From positions 71,655,416-71,719,415 of the forward strand of contig CM049315.1 of the NCBI GenBank assembly GCA_026874595.1: a stretch of 64,000 nucleotides of DNA, written 5' to 3'. A program made the translations under genes and the position numbers. Source of the DNA: Sipunculus nudus. Lineage: Eukaryota; Annelida; Sipuncula; Golfingiida; Sipunculidae. Positions 1 to 13,249 of the stretch are shown in pieces. Numbering within the stretch: position 1 is the first letter of the stretch; every line of letters begins with the position of its first letter. The notes beneath the pieces were generated by a model that did not search any database, was not told the DNA's origin, and saw only the letters and a list, made by a program, of their open reading frames with translations.

Positions 1-640
1 CGGCAGAAACACCAAGATAAATGGTGGCATGTCAATAACTTGAAGGCCTGCTTGGACAGTTCACTGCCTCTGTGGCTACTTAGGGCCAGGAACAACTTTC
101 TGAGTCCTGCGGCCGATGCCATTGATTGTGCACCTGACATTTGCTCTCCAATCCCCGAATAGGAAATGGGGCAGGTGCCAGCTGCTGCTGACCCATCCCC
201 AGGACGCCAACCACCGTCCTCTATACACCAACCTCTGTGTCCAGCGTGTCTCATGCTGGTCATAGTATAAGGGAGGAGATCCACTCTGCGGTGTCTCCCC
301 CGTGCCGGGTCAGGAGGCGGCTGATAACTCTAATGGATTACGTTACAGATGGCATGTATGGGGGGCAAGAATAGGCAGTCAGGGACTTGTTTAGTGCACA
401 CTAATGGAGAAGGTCTGCTATGCGGCGTCTCTATAAAACTCATGAAAGAAAAGTAGTCAGGGACTAATCTAGTTCAGTTAGTGTGTGCATAATGAATGAG
501 AAGGTCCGCTATGCAGTGTCTCTATTAGATGTGATTACCCTGCATGGTCCGGTGATAACCTATTATTACAAGTGCATCAATTAGTTCACAAGACCAGGAA
601 CTTACATAGTTAAGGCAGTAGGGATAATGACTGTTTGTTG
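1..640 (+). mobile_element. Tail of an LTR retroelement fossil (integrase C-terminus and 3' region)
   Basis: The first 170 bases can be read as a stretch like the C-terminal tail of a Gypsy-type Pol (HVNNLKACL near base 32). A basic, proline-rich stretch follows and ends near base 350 (RVRRRLITLMDYVTDGM), the kind of sequence seen at the end of integrase tails. From about 378 to 530 there is a short direct duplication built on TCAGGGACT and CGTCTCTAT-like words, fitting an LTR or 3' untranslated region. The element is broken and most of it lies left of the window. The family is uncertain, since only the tail is visible. Confidence 0.4.
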
Positions 641-645
641 TAGCT

Positions 646-834
646 ATGGACCGAGAAGAACACCAGTTCATCCCTGTCTATAGTGGGCAGAGTGGCAGCG
701 AGGGGGAACTAGAGGCCACTGAGATCCTCGTGGTGGCCAGCACTGGAAGTTCCCCAGGAGGAATTGCGTGCCAGGAGGTGGAGAGACCATCAGGGCAGCC
801 AGTGGTTGTTAGACTGGCCAGTAGTTTTTTTTAA
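646..834 (+). CDS. Short open frame of unknown identity at the left edge of the Gypsy fossil
   Basis: A 62-codon frame starts MDREEHQFIPVYSGQSGSEG and is rich in Gly, Ser and Glu. I do not recognise a domain. Its place, just after a presumed LTR/leader region and before the Pol remains, would suit the start of a Gag gene, but nothing in the residues proves this. It may be a chance frame. Confidence 0.2.
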   Translation: MDREEHQFIPVYSGQSGSEGELEATEILVVASTGSSPGGIACQEVERPSGQPVVVRLASSFF

Positions 835-929
835 TGCAGCTGGTCTGCGCTTTCGAATAAATTTTATGGTCATCTTTACACAGATTGTTGGTTGTGATTT
901 ACTCTACTTCTGCCAGTACAGTATGTCTG

Positions 930-3900
930 AGTGGTAATTCTAGCGACTGTTGCCATTGCACTGCCCCAACCCCCTCCCCCGGCACATGTGCCTGAGTATG
1001 TGTGTCTTGTGTGCATGGAACTGTCAGTACGTGGTGAAATACGCTCCCCCCCCCACCTTGTGAAAGCAACAATTTTGAAACATCCCAATGTATTCCTTGC
1101 AGATGAAAAAAAGTTGATCTGCACAAAAACAGCCCAGCATCGCATTAACACAAAGGATGATGTCCCTGTCATCAAACCGTTAAGATGAATCCTCCCGCAG
1201 TTGTGGCAGGATGTCCAAGAATACCTCAATGGTCTCTTAGATAAAGGTGTAATTGAGGAAAGTAACTCAGAAAAGGCTTCTTCTATTGTTCTAGTATGGA
1301 AAAGAATAACGAAATCTGTATGTGTGTTGATTACAGAAAATTAAACATGAAAATCTGGAAAGATGCCTTTCCTCACTCAAGAATTGAGGAGTCCTTAGAT
1401 GTGTTGACAGGTGCAAAATTTTTTACCACCTTAGACTTAACTTCTGCATACCATCAGATAGAGGTTGCCCCGAGGACAGAATTAAGATGGCATTCATAAC
1501 TCCAATTGGCCTGTATCAATATTGCAGGATGCTCTTCAGACTTTCTACAGCACCTGCCACATTCCAGCGGCTAATGAGTCAGGTATTCTGTGAGGACATT
1601 TCTCAACCTTACAGCAACTCCAGTCCTTGAATATGCTGATTTCACCAAGCCCTTCATTCTGGAAACAGATGCATCAGACCAGGGGCTTGGAGCCGTACTT
1701 AGTCAAGAACAAGATGGCATTAAATGTGTCATAGCATATGCCAGCAGAGGTCTGAGAGGTGGCGAAAAGAACGAAGATGGATACAGCTCCAGAAAGTTAG
1801 AATTGTTAGTTCTATTGAATTAGAATTGTTAATTCCTAAAATGGGCAGTGACTGATAAATTCAGGGACTACCTCATTGGAAGTAACTTTATAGTGCTTAA
1901 TGATAACAATCCACTGACAAACGTAATGGATCGTGGAAAGCTTCCTACTGTGGAACAAAGATTGGTTGCTGCCTAAGTATCTTTGAATTTTTCTTTTAAG
2001 TACAGTCCTGGTAGGGAAAATGCTAATGCATGTTTTCTATGCAGGCAGGAATGCAAACCCAGGGTTTTAGATGCAGAAGAAGTAGCAAGTATGTGAGCTT
2101 TTGTGTTAAAATCCGCAAATGTACTAAAAGAGATACAAGCAGAAGCTTGTCAAGTAGCAACCTGAACACCTGAAAAGGATCTGTTATTTAAGGCAAAACA
2201 CAATGAGTTAAAGCCAATGTTCTACCCACTGTAGGTCCAGTTAAGATATTTCTCAAGGAAGGTGTCAAACCTTCACTGACACAGGAATAACATGCTACAA
2301 AATAAGTACAATTGCTTTGTGCCAACAGGATCATTTAAAAGAGTCTAAAGGAGCTCTGTATCAATCAGTGCAAGATCCATGTAAAGGCAATTTAAAACAG
2401 ATTTTGCAACCACAACATCTAAAAGTCAAATCTTACAAATAGTCATGACCATCATGGACACCAAGGTATTGAATGAACAGAACTGTTGATTAAGGAAAAA
2501 TACTTTTGGCCCAAGATTCATCAAGAAATTAAGGGATATGTAGAACAGTGTGAAAGGTGTGCTTTGACAAAGCCAATCAAAGTCTAAACTTTCCTTGGTA
2601 GTATACTCTCAACAAAGCCATTGGAAGTGTTAGCAATGGATTGCACGCTACCTGAAAAGACTTCAATTGGTTACAAAAATGTTTTAGTACTCACAGATAT
2701 CTTTACAAAATATGCAATAGCTGTCCCAACAAAAGATCAGAAGTCAATGACTGTGGCTAAGGTTTTGGTAAATCATAGGTTTAGGGGGTTTGCCCCCCAC
2801 ACAGAGGCTCTATTCGGACAGGGAAGAGATTTTGAGTCATACCTGATTAAAGATCTTTTCGAACTGTATGGTATTAAAAGTCTCAAATGACACCCCATCA
2901 CTCACAAGGAAATGCTCAATGTGAATGCTTTAACCAGACCCCTCACAACCTGTTGAAAGCATTGCCTCCAGAGGGGTAAAGCAAATGGCCAGAATACCTC
3001 AATTAACTTGTGTTCTTTTACGCCACAATATCCCATATTCCACAACAGGGTTTTTGCCATTTTATCTTATGTATGGCAGAGATGCAAATGATTTCAGGAA
3101 TCTTGTCCAGGAGAACACATTAGAAACCACAGAAACATCTGCAGAGGAACCAGCAACTGTGTGATAAAACATCAACAGAGGCTAAAGGAATTTTACAGGA
3201 TTGTTCAGGGAAAACTCAAACAGAAAGGAGAAACTTGAAAAATTCATCATGATCGTCAACTCAAAGACCCTTCTATAGCTGTTGGAACAGAGGTCTAGAG
3301 GAGGCATCATAATGTCAAAGTTAGAAACAAGTTCATCCTAGCCTGTAATCATGACCAGCATATTTATCTAATTAAGCCAACTGAGGGGCCAGGAAAAGAA
3401 AACTGGATTAATAGAGCAGATTTAAGGCCATGTCCAGAGAGGAAGTCAAGTCATCAAGTACAAAAGAAAATAAGAAAGCATCATACCCAACTTCAAAGAA
3501 AGACCTCTTGTACAAGTAGTTTTGATGAAGATAAGATCCAGGTATTAGTTCATTATTGCGACCATGAACAATGGACAGAAGCAGGAAATCTGTCAAATGA
3601 CACCGATCATGGATCATACCATTCTGTGCCTCGGACAACATCTAATGAAGATGAGATGTCATACTGAGGAAAACATGCAGACAAAATGCTGGATACCATA
3701 GAAATCCCTACAATCTGCCTAGATCAGTTTTAAGTTATTATGTGAATAAAAGATTAATTCAGAGAAAGGAAACAACAGTTTGAGTTTCCTTATTTTGTTT
3801 ATTGACTTTATTGTTTGCATTTATATGTCTAAAGTCAAAGATTACACAAGAAATTTTTGCTTGTGCCATGTTAATTGTATATAAAACCAGGTTAACTTAC

Positions 3901-4020
3901 TGAGAAAAGACTGGTTTTATTCTATGTTTGATTTGGTAATACATGTTTATACATGTATGTTGTTTATACCTGTATACTTCTCACACACTGCTCAAGAACA
4001 GGGCAATGAAAAAGCAGGGG
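930..4020 (+). mobile_element. Ty3/Gypsy retrotransposon fossil, Pol region
   Basis: Parts appear in the usual Gypsy order. A protease-RT linker (HRINTKDDVPVIKP, about 1139-1180) is followed by reverse transcriptase with VDYRKLN (about 1326) and FTTLDLTSAYHQIEV (about 1422). RNase H follows (LETDASDQGLGAVLSQ, about 1659), then an integrase zinc-finger-like His/Cys region (about 2445-2575) and integrase core (LVLTDIFTKYAIAVPTKDQ, about 2684). A remnant C-terminal region runs to about 3660. A purine-rich stretch (AAAAAGCAGGGG) ends at 4020, directly before a TG that would start the 3' LTR. The copy is clearly broken, with many breaks, and no matching 5' LTR lies upstream, so it is 5'-truncated or nested. 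It looks old. Confidence 0.85.
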
Positions 4021-5973
4021 TGGATGTGGCAAACAGTTTAAATTAAGACAAGTCAAACTAGTTAAAATTTTATCTCTTAATAATTTTGTTACTGTTTGTT
4101 TCAACATAGTGCTTTATAATGATTACTCAGACTGTGCAGTCCAATGTGCACTTGATACATGTTGTGTCTTTGAAATATACAATGACAGCAGGCCTCCAGC
4201 AGTCTGGACATATGCTATACAGGGTCAGCTGCATATTGTCATGTGGCTAGTTACTGTGAATATCCAGGACTGACCGAATCACCTAATGAACAAAACTAAT
4301 TGTTCTTGTTCGCCAACCACTACAGATTATAAACAGTCAAAAACATTATTGGCTTTGTGACTTCATCATCCATGTCCACTACATACAGGTGTTCACACCA
4401 TTACAAAACTGTTTTTAGATGAGGACACATACTGCCTGCTGCATATTTAACAGTGTAAACTAGAACTTCCCTGTTATGGAAAAAAATTGTGTTAAATAGT
4501 TATTTATTACCAATGTCATATCTGTCTAGAAATTACTTAAGTGAAAATGTAACATTTATTTTTTGCAGGTGCATTTTAAGCTACTGTGCATACAAGGCCA
4601 CAAGAAAGGAGCAAATTAATTAGAGAAATTTAATGACTGGAATGGGAAATGACTGGGTCACATATGACAGAGCATTTTGCAAGCTTTATGCACAGACTAG
4701 AAGGCAATGGGGTAGAGGGTCCTGTAAGTGGATGGGCTGCCCACAAGGGGTCCTGGTAACACAAAAATAATCATATCTCTACATCCTCTTTGCCCTTTAA
4801 TGGGCCAAGCTTGTAGGGTTTACAACAAGCCAGAGTTCACAATTGTAGCAGGCTCCACTTGACTGTTCGTCTTTAGTTTCTTTGTTCTGAGCCCTGTGTT
4901 TGAGGGTGAATTAAGAAGCTTAGAACACAGGGAACTGAATGTCAGGCACTCACCAAACATGACATACACAAGCTATTTCATATATGTTTAAAGGATCTAC
5001 TATCATTTTTCTGTATTTTAAATGATTATGCTCTTTCTAGGGAATTATTTGGATTATTTGTCATATCTCATTGGTCCTTGAATATTCAGCTTTAAAATTT
5101 AAGATACATAAACATAATCAATATTACATTAGGTACTGTAAGTTTTATGAGCTTTCACCAAGTAGTTCAGATGATAACTATAATTATAGGTTTATGAGAA
5201 ACAAAGCTTTCAGGTTTGCACAGCAATTATTTGATGACCTGTCCCGCTGGGCTGTGACAGTCAAGCTCTCTTCATCAGATGTCTATACATTAAAAGTGCA
5301 ATCAACAGCCAGCCTGCTTTCTTTGTATGTAGCTTGCATCCTTGCTACATATGTAAATACTCATCTTATAATAAGATGACCAAATTCAAGGCAAATTTGA
5401 GAAATGGGTGGAGATAGTCTTTGAACAAGATGGCCTCAGGAATACTGATGTGATGACCTACCAGAACTTAGGACTGGCCAAGGAAGACCAAAATCAAGGC
5501 AAATATAAGTAATGGAAATAGGCGCTGTTTGAACAAGATGGCCTGTGGAAGAGAAGCAGATATAAAAGCACATTCATTAAAAGTTCTGCACTGATACATG
5601 CGGGTGCAATGTTCCCAAATGGGGTTGTGAAAATTGACATTCTAATTTGTCATTGAGACTTTAACCTAATGAAATGGCAAAGGATGATTACAATTTATGG
5701 AAGTGAAGACCAAGTCAGAGAAGTGGACATGATGTCTGAACTGTAGCATAACTTTGAACATCAACAGGACTATTGGTTATACAGGTTTTATGTAGAATAG
5801 ATATTTATATATAATTAAAAGATTCACAAAATGTCAAACTTTATGTTTCACATCTAAGCAGACAAAACTTCATTGCATCAAAGCAATATAAATATAGTGT
5901 CATTAACATTATTAATGTCTGAATAAATATCACTGCTCATCAATGATTCCCTATCATTGTAACTCTATTCAAC
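4021..5973 (+). repeat. Candidate 3' LTR of the Gypsy fossil
   Basis: The segment starts with TGGATGTGGC right after the polypurine tract. It carries a TATA-like word (TATAAAAG, 5561-5568) and an AATAAA (5922-5927), and could end in ...TCAACA near 5973, an arrangement that suits U3-R-U5. Inside, about 5382-5440 and 5491-5550 are a diverged direct duplication (both contain TTTGAACAAGATGGCCT). No second LTR copy is in the window to prove the ends, so the right end is a guess. The 102-codon frame at 5071-5379 lies inside and resembles nothing known to me. Confidence 0.3.
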
Positions 5974-8004
5974 ATGGGTGCTAAAAAAAAAAGCTGAAAA
6001 GTAGTTGATGCTATGGCCAGAATGAAAAGATTAGTATGTGTTATGTGTTGTGCAATATGCTGCAATTAAATAACATAGCAAGGGCACCCATGAAGATGAT
6101 AATGATATTTTTGTTTCCCAAAAGTAATACTGTGAAGCATTCTGAGACAAACAACTTCTTCTGACTCTTAATAAGAAATCATCAGAGAATCATCTGGATA
6201 AAGGAAGTGATTAATATGATATGAACCTGATGGAGGCAAGGTAAGGTGACTCAAACATCTGATGATACAATTAACATGCAACAAACATGTAAACCTAAGA
6301 AAAGATAAACCAGGAGCTGAACAAGAACCGTTTGAAAACAAACATATCCACTTTTCTGATGAACCGAGATGACAACTTACCAGAAAACCAGGCATTTATC
6401 ATTTAGTATCAACTGTAGTTCTATATATATTCACTGAACGTTAACTAAATAATTTCCATTGATTTATATCTAAACCCATGATAAAATGTGGGAGTAATAC
6501 ATCTTGGAATTAATGACTTTTTTACCAAAGAATGTTTCCCAAATAATCTGACTTCGTCTGCTTCATGAGTCCAATATAATGTAATATATATAAATGCATG
6601 AGGATCGAGTCTCACTTGTTTAATACTTTCCACTTGTTGAGCATACTCAACTTCTTCTTCTGTGTTTTGTTAGTTTCTGTTTGTATGGTATGCCACTCTA
6701 ACACTGGGGCTGCAGTGTTTCTTAATATTCCTTTTTATCCAGATTTTCCCTGTCCTGTATAAACCATAGACCTACCACCTGGTTTCTACCAGAGATGACT
6801 GACGATGCTTATCACACAGACTGTCATCAATGATGAAGGTAACAGCCTTTGTATAAATGGAATCTCCCCAGCATGGTTACTGCATCAGCAGACTTCCTGT
6901 TTACTTCATGACAACTTGTACCTGTCACGACTGATATAAAGGATGCATTCTAATTACCCAGGTTTGAGAATTTACACCAACATGAATACATAAATTTAAA
7001 TTTAACACCTAATTCAATTATTAGAATGAAATCTTTGAATATCAGGCTGGAGAAAAATATCTGAAATCCTTAATGAAATACAGAGATTTAAATCAGATAA
7101 TGGCAAGTTACAACAAGTTTTCATTTATAACAGTACTGAAGACATCTCCACACAAGACACGCAAATATTTCTCCTGGTAAAACACATGGATTTGTTAAAA
7201 TTAATAATTAAAATTTGAGCTCATGAAGCCAAATATATGAATGATCCATGATGATAATGAAATTACAAGAGAAGAAGCGGGTGAAGATGAATAAGGCAAC
7301 AAAATACCCACTGAACATGAATTTCAATGAGACCTTGTGTTGACCCCAGGCAAACAGATATGATAAAATGTATTGCGCAGATATAACTATGTAACTTGAT
7401 GAAGACCACACGAATTGACAAAATTAATGAAAAGCCATGACACACAGCAATGACTGAATCATTTGATTATCAGCTGATAAAGGGAAATAACTTTTAAATT
7501 AATCAATGGTGTTTGAGTGTTTTTATCATTTGAAGAAGAGGACTTTAGTAATATAATTTTCTTAAGGACAAATATGTTCAAGTAAGAGAAAGGAGCATGC
7601 AGGTCAAATGGCTTTGAAAATAAGCATATGAATTTTGAACTTAGTTGAAAGAAAAAATTGTCTTTGAGTGACACTAATGGATGGTCAAATGGTTTTTGAA
7701 TACCATGTTGGATTATATACAACTGGTCTGAGTAATGTATATGGATTAAAAGTGGCCTTTGAAGTAGTATATAGAGAAAATAAATAGTCTAGGCAAACCT
7801 ATGACATAAAAAAGTATGAGAAATATTGTGATGAACAAAAGATATTTGATCATCATTGTGAGAAGAACAAATAGTCTAAATAATACTGTAATACGAACAA
7901 TGTCTGAAACATACCTTGAATTAAGCTAAGGACTTGTGTTGTATTATTAGTTGAACTAATGTTCTTTCAGTAAATTTGACAGAAGAACATTAGTGCTCAT
8001 AGTG
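5974..8004. other. AT-rich DNA without recognisable gene
   Basis: About 2 kb of AT-rich sequence. The open frames are short, lack recognisable motifs and have no splice or promoter context. I see no RNA gene and no clear repeat with a partner elsewhere in the window. Confidence 0.5.
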
Positions 8005-8129
8005 CAGAAGCGGATCCAGGGGGTCCGGACCCCCCCTTTTTCATCCGCTGCAAGCTATTTTTAAGGGTTTCAGACAAAATTATGCGGCCTGGACCCCCCC
8101 CCCTTTCCTAAATCCTGGATCCGCCCCTG
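8005..8129. mobile_element. MITE with CAGGGGCGGATCCAGG-type inverted ends
   Basis: A 125-bp element. The left end reads CAGAAGCGGATCCAGG and the right end, read inward, CAGGGGCGGATCCAGGATTT, giving a 16-bp imperfect terminal inverted repeat. It is flanked on both sides by TAGTG (8000-8004 and 8130-8134), a 5-bp direct repeat that may be all or part of the target duplication. Inside, GGGGGTCCGGACCCCCC makes a further near-palindrome, followed by a 10-C run. It has no coding capacity. Ends of this type are common on short non-autonomous DNA elements in animals (from memory); the superfamily cannot be fixed from these ends alone. Confidence 0.7.
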
Positions 8130-8174
8130 TAGTGATATTGTGATCTCTTTAAATGACCAACGTGTTTATGACAT

Positions 8175-8503
8175 GTGGGGGCCTGCAAAAATAATCAAAA
8201 CAAATTCAACAAGGCAACTGGTAGCAAGTCGGGTAAGCCAGACATTTGCAAATGGCAGTTTGCAACAACCTTTTTCTACCTTCACAGATAAGCAACCTAC
8301 CACCTTAGGTAATATGTTTTCCCTGTTTGTCAACACTGCTGTGTTTACAAGCATATTGTTGATAAACCAGTTCATACATCCTTCAGGGAGTCCTTATAAC
8401 TTTTCTTAACCATAATTTGCCATAGATCAGTGAATTATAAACAGATGATGCCAAAAATCACATATTTTTTTCAAAAGGTCGGTGAATGGGCACCTTTAAT
8501 GGT
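8175..8503. repeat. Dispersed repeat, copy 1 (partner at 61738-62068)
   Basis: About 330 bp align, by eye and in the same orientation, with 61738-62068. Shared words include CAACCTACCACCTTAGGT, ACACATCCTTCAGG (here ATACATCCTTCAGG) and GGTGAATGGGCACCTTTAA at the right end. There are scattered substitutions and small indels, so this is an old interspersed family. I see no terminal inverted repeats and no poly-A tail, so its class (SINE, MITE or other) is open. The open frames inside are not conserved between the two copies. Confidence 0.6.
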
Positions 8504-10088
8504 CTTGAGCAATACAGTGAGAGAAACAAAGGCTCTGAGTAATCTTTATTCCGAAATGAAGAAATAGTCATGTTTTGTAGCAATGTGAGATAAAGCATGT
8601 TTTTAGGCAGAATGTGAAATGAAGAAGTTGCTTTTTACAACAAGGCAAGTCAAGGCAAACATGAAAAGGAGACCTCTGCGTTGGCCCTGCATGGTATCAC
8701 GTGAGGACAGATACATGGTGATACTTTTCATATTTAGTTCTGTGCTGTGAAAATCTGAGGGTGACAGTTTTAGCAAATCCTGGCAGTGTCCATGTAATGG
8801 AACAATTTATACCCTGTTTATTATAATGTAATTTGATGAGCAGGAATAGGAATATATCGACCATCAGGTCTTTAAATCAACAAACGCATATTAATTTCAT
8901 GGGATCCAAAGAATGCATGGTAAAAACTCTCAGTTCTTTTTGAGTACGCAAGGAACATGCTATGTAAACACACTGCTTTTTTTGCGCATTTGCACTAGGA
9001 GTCAGCAAAGTCGACTCATTAAGTTCTTTGAATGGCATTTGCATCTTGTGAGAGATTGTTACACATATGAAAGTGCATAGGCTCAGGAGATATTGAAATG
9101 ATAATTAAAATTAATTGGCAGACGTTATTTTTTTAGGGTCCTTTTCTATAAGTTTCTATTTTGCGCATAGAGATGGATGGCACACCTCCTTCAAACAATT
9201 TAAAATATGTCGGCTTGTTCAGATTAGTAAGAATAGTAGGTGTACTAAGTATTTGCTGTTTAATACTGGGTTTATGTTATACTAGCTGGTAAACCTAGTA
9301 TGCCTGGCTTTTTACCAGGGTTGGGGAGATGAATTAATTAAAATTGGCTCTTTAATTCTTAAAGTTGAAAAATTAGATTTTCAATGGGATACTGTCTCAA
9401 TAAGATAGGTACAAATATTTTTTTTTTGGTATTTATTTTGTGGCGCTGCACTTGTGACAAGAAATTGATATACCAGTAGGTTAACCTTGAAGACTTGCAA
9501 TTGGTAAGTAATGTTTACATTTGCAAACCGGAACAAGTTGCCTGGACATTCAGGTTTGACTGGTTTTGATTGTTGGACGTACAAAGAATAGGTTGATGCA
9601 AGGACATGAAAGATGAATTAAATGTACGGTTTAAGGCAAGGAAACTATTCCTTAAGAAACATGCATACCTTGTTATTAGCAGAAGCAGATCTAAATGAAG
9701 TCACAACCCCTTTTTTAATTGTCTCAGACCATTTTTGAGGCCTGGAAACCTCCACCTATCCTCACCCCTGTTCAAAAATGTAGACCTTTTATTAGGTTAC
9801 ATAGTGTCTGCAGTAAGGCCATTATATGGTTACAAACAGTATTGAATGTATGTTATTTCATATTCAGAACCAGTTTCACCATGTTTTTATATTATTATGT
9901 TTTACATCAGGATTTTTGAGATAGAGGCAAGATCAGACAGAATCCAAACAAGTCGGTCTCAAAACTGGTAACTAAAATATATAAATACCAGATGAAAAAA
10001 ATTTTAATATGCTGCCTCCGCAGTTTTATAACTAAAACATGTCGAACTCCCCCCCCCCCCCCCATGCTGGTGTCCTACAGTAAACACC
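8504..10088. other. Intergenic AT-rich DNA; one poly-C tract
   Basis: No gene or RNA gene recognised. The only marked feature is a run of 15 C at 10049-10063 near the border with the following repeat block. The open frames around 9381-9584 and 9719-9919 have no recognisable domains. Confidence 0.45.
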
Positions 10089-11510
10089 TTGTCTGTCGGT
10101 GTGTCCATCCATAAATTTATTTCTGGATGATAACTCAAGTTTGAAATGACATATTGGTTTCAAACTTGATATAAGACAAACTTTTCATAATTGGGGTAAT
10201 GAGGTTGAAGGTCACAAGACCCACCTCATTTGAAAGATTGTGTGTGCATTTTATGCTACAGTTTTCAACCTAAATCTTTTGCTGGTTTGATTTTTTTTAA
10301 TCAATAAATGTTGATTTTGAGGTCAAAAGTCAAAGTTTAAAGGCCAATCCATCGACACATCAGTTTCCAGATGATAACTCCAGTTTGAGCAAACAGATTT
10401 GCTTCAAACTTGATTTACAAATTTATGGCAATAGACCTGCTGATTTAGGGTCACAAGGACAAAGGGAAAGGTCACAGGACCCAAATCTTCAAAAAAAGAT
10501 TGTGGATGCATTTTAAGCCAAACATTTTCACCAAAATCTTCCATCATGGCCCACACAATTATGGGGTCATGAGGTTGAAGGTCACGGGACCCAAGTTGAG
10601 GTGAAGCAGGACAACAAGGCAACAAATTTGCTTCAAACTTGATTTATATATAGCCCACCACCCAAGTAAAAACTCTGCTGATTTAGAGGTCCCAAGATCA
10701 AAGGGAAAGGTGACACAACCAAAATTTTAAAAAAGATTGTGGTTGCATTTTTAAGCCATACATTTCACCGAAAATCTCCAATCATGACCCCTATCAATTT
10801 GGGGTCATGAGGTCAAAGGTGAAGGACATAGACCCACCTCTTTCAAAAGATTGTGGATGCATTTTAAGCCAAACATTTCTTCCTAAATCTTTCATCATGA
10901 CCCCTATTGATTAGAGGTCATGAAGTCGTAAATGAAGGTCACATGACCCACCTCTTTAAAATATTGTGGATGCATTTTAAGCCAAACATTTCTTCCTAAA
11001 TCTTTCATCATGGGCCCTATGGATTAGAGGTCATGAGGTCGAAAGTGAAGGTCACATTACCCACCTCTTTCAAAATATTGTGGATGCATTTTAATCCAAA
11101 CATTTCAACATAAATCTTTTGCTGATTAGATCTTTCTGTTGATCAATAATCGTTGATTTTGGGGCCAAAAGTCAAAGTTTAAAGGGCAGTCAATCAACAC
11201 ATAAATTTCCACATAATTTCCACTACCCAAGTAAGGAGTCTGTTGATTTAGGGTCACAAGGTCAAGGTGAAGGTCACAGGACCCACATATTTAAAAAGAT
11301 TGTGGATGCATTTTAAGCCATAAATTTCAAACAAAATCTTCCATCATGAGCCCTATAAATTTTGGGGTCATGAGGTCAAAGGTGAAGGTATCAAGACCTA
11401 CCACTTTCAGAGATTGTGGGTGCATTTTTAAGCCAAACTTTCCATCCTTATTCATCAATCATGACCCCTATTGAATTGTTTTGTCATGAGGTTGAAGGTC
11501 ACAGGACACA
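10089..11510. repeat. AGGTCA-rich tandem repeat block (left arm)
   Basis: Diverged tandem units carry recurring phrases: GATTGTGGATGCATTTTAAG (near 10500, 10738, 10851, 10971, 11079, 11301 and 11413), ATCATGACCCCTAT, and GGTCATGAGGTCAAAGGTGA. Neighbouring phrases are often 110-145 bp apart. The same family makes up 45.7-48.2 kb and recurs inside and at the right edge of the 45-bp minisatellite. The open frame on the minus strand at 10404-10625 is a by-product of the repeat. Confidence 0.8.
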
Positions 11511-12388
11511 AGTTTAGAGCTTAGGTTAAGCAGGTCAAAAAGGCTGTGGTAAGGCTGAACCAGCTGAGGTTCAAAGTCAGCAAGGCTTTGGTCAGGCTGA
11601 GCCAGCTGAGGTTAAGTAGATAAACAATACTGTGGTAAGGCTGAGCAAGCTGAGGTTATGTAGATAAACAAGGCTGTGGTAAAGCTGAGCCAGCTGAGGT
11701 TATTAAGTTGAAAAGGCTATAGTAAGGCTGGGCCACCTGAGGTCAAGCAGATCAACTAGGCTGTGGTAAAGGCTGAGCCAGCTGAGGTCAAGCAGATCAA
11801 CTAGGCTGTGGTAAAGGCTGAGCCAGCTGAGGTCAAGCAGATCAACTAGGCTGTGGTAAAGGCTGAGCCAGCTGAGGTCAAGCAGATCAACTAGGCTGTG
11901 GTAAAGGCTGAGCCAGCTGAGGTCAAGCAGATCAACTAGGCTGTGGTAAAGGCTGAGCCAGCTGAGGTTAAGCAGATCAACTAGGCTGTGGTAAAGGCTG
12001 CGCCAGCTGAGGTCAAGCAGATCAACTAGGCTGTGGTAAAGGCTGAGCCAGCTGAGGTTATGTAGATAAACAAGGCTGTGGTAAAGGCTGAGCCAGCTGA
12101 GGTCAAGCAGATCAACTAGGCTGTGGTAAAGGCTGAGTCAGCTGAGGTTAAGCAGATCAACTAGGCTGTGGTAAAGGCTGAGCCAGCTGAGGTTAAGCAG
12201 ATCAACTAGGCTGTGGTAAAGGCTGAGCCAGCTGAGGTTATGTAGATAAACAAGGCTGTGGTAAAGGCTGAGCCAGCTGAGGTTATGTAGATAAACAAGG
12301 CTGTGGTAAGGCTGGGCAAGCTGAGGTTTAAAGGTCAACACGGCTATGTGAAGGCTGAGGTTACACAGTTCAACAAAGCTGTGGTAAG

Positions 12389-13249
12389 TAGTGTTGGGAT
12401 GATATGGGTTTTTTGATACCATGATAATTATTCAAATTTTATTGCGATATACCCTGATATTGTGATATTTTTAATTATATATAATGGCATTAATAAGCCA
12501 TCAATATTTATTGATAATTTATAACATAATAAAATAATTTATAACAACCACCTTTAAAATCTTGACTTTATACAAGGGGTTAAGTATTAATATCATTTAT
12601 ACCTATTGTGCCAGTACCACAGAATGACTCATTAAGAGATGTAAGTTGCATGAAGGTCCTGCAGGTGTGCAAGCTTGAGGCTGCCCCCTTCGTCAAATCA
12701 CGCTTGTCAGAACTTTCCATCAGTTTCCTATAGCTACATAAAAGCTGGAGATTCCCGGGGAATTTTCGAAGAGCGTGTCATACGAATCATGGCAAAATAT
12801 ATCATCTCAATTTTATATGGCAAAATATGCAACCCGTATGGAATGTTCGATTCAGTGGTGACACTTTTATGTTGACATTTTTGTTCCATGAATAAAAGCA
12901 TAAATATGTGTATTTATTGCTCTTTCATTATAATTTATTTTCTCCTGGAATTCTCAAGCTTTTGTCCTCTCTGATTCATTCTGCTACTTCATGACATTTC
13001 CGACTAATCCCAAAGTCTGTAAGCACTTGGTTCCACCCACATGCATGTATTCAAATACACGTGGTGTATAAAAATAAATGTGATTCTTTGAAATAAATTT
13101 ATTTTGAACTTCAAGGGCTTGCTTTTGAACCAAAATAGTGAACAAAAATCGATATTGTGATATCGCAATAATAGGAAAGTTGACAGTATAATAACCATAG
13201 TGGTCAGATATCGTGATAATACCTTTTACCGGTAACCGTCCCAACCCTA
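12389..13249. mobile_element. Non-autonomous hAT transposon inserted in the minisatellite
   Basis: 861 bp. The ends are TAGTGTTGGGAT and, read inward from the right, TAGGGTTGGGAC, the YAGNGTTGGG type seen in hAT elements. It is flanked by a perfect 8-bp duplication GTGGTAAG (12381-12388 and 13250-13257), which is minisatellite sequence, and 8 bp is the hAT target-site length. Subterminal words are inverted too: ATTGCGATAT near 12440 and its complement near 13165. No transposase is coded; the interior is AT-rich with short meaningless frames. The insertion must be younger than the local array. Confidence 0.9.

Noticed and set aside
12138-12422. Minus-strand 94-codon frame with 15-residue repeats (LVDLLNLSWLSLYHS type)
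   Set aside because: The 45-bp monomer is a multiple of three, so frames persist for a few units. Other parts of the array have indels and stops, and the frame ends inside the hAT insertion.
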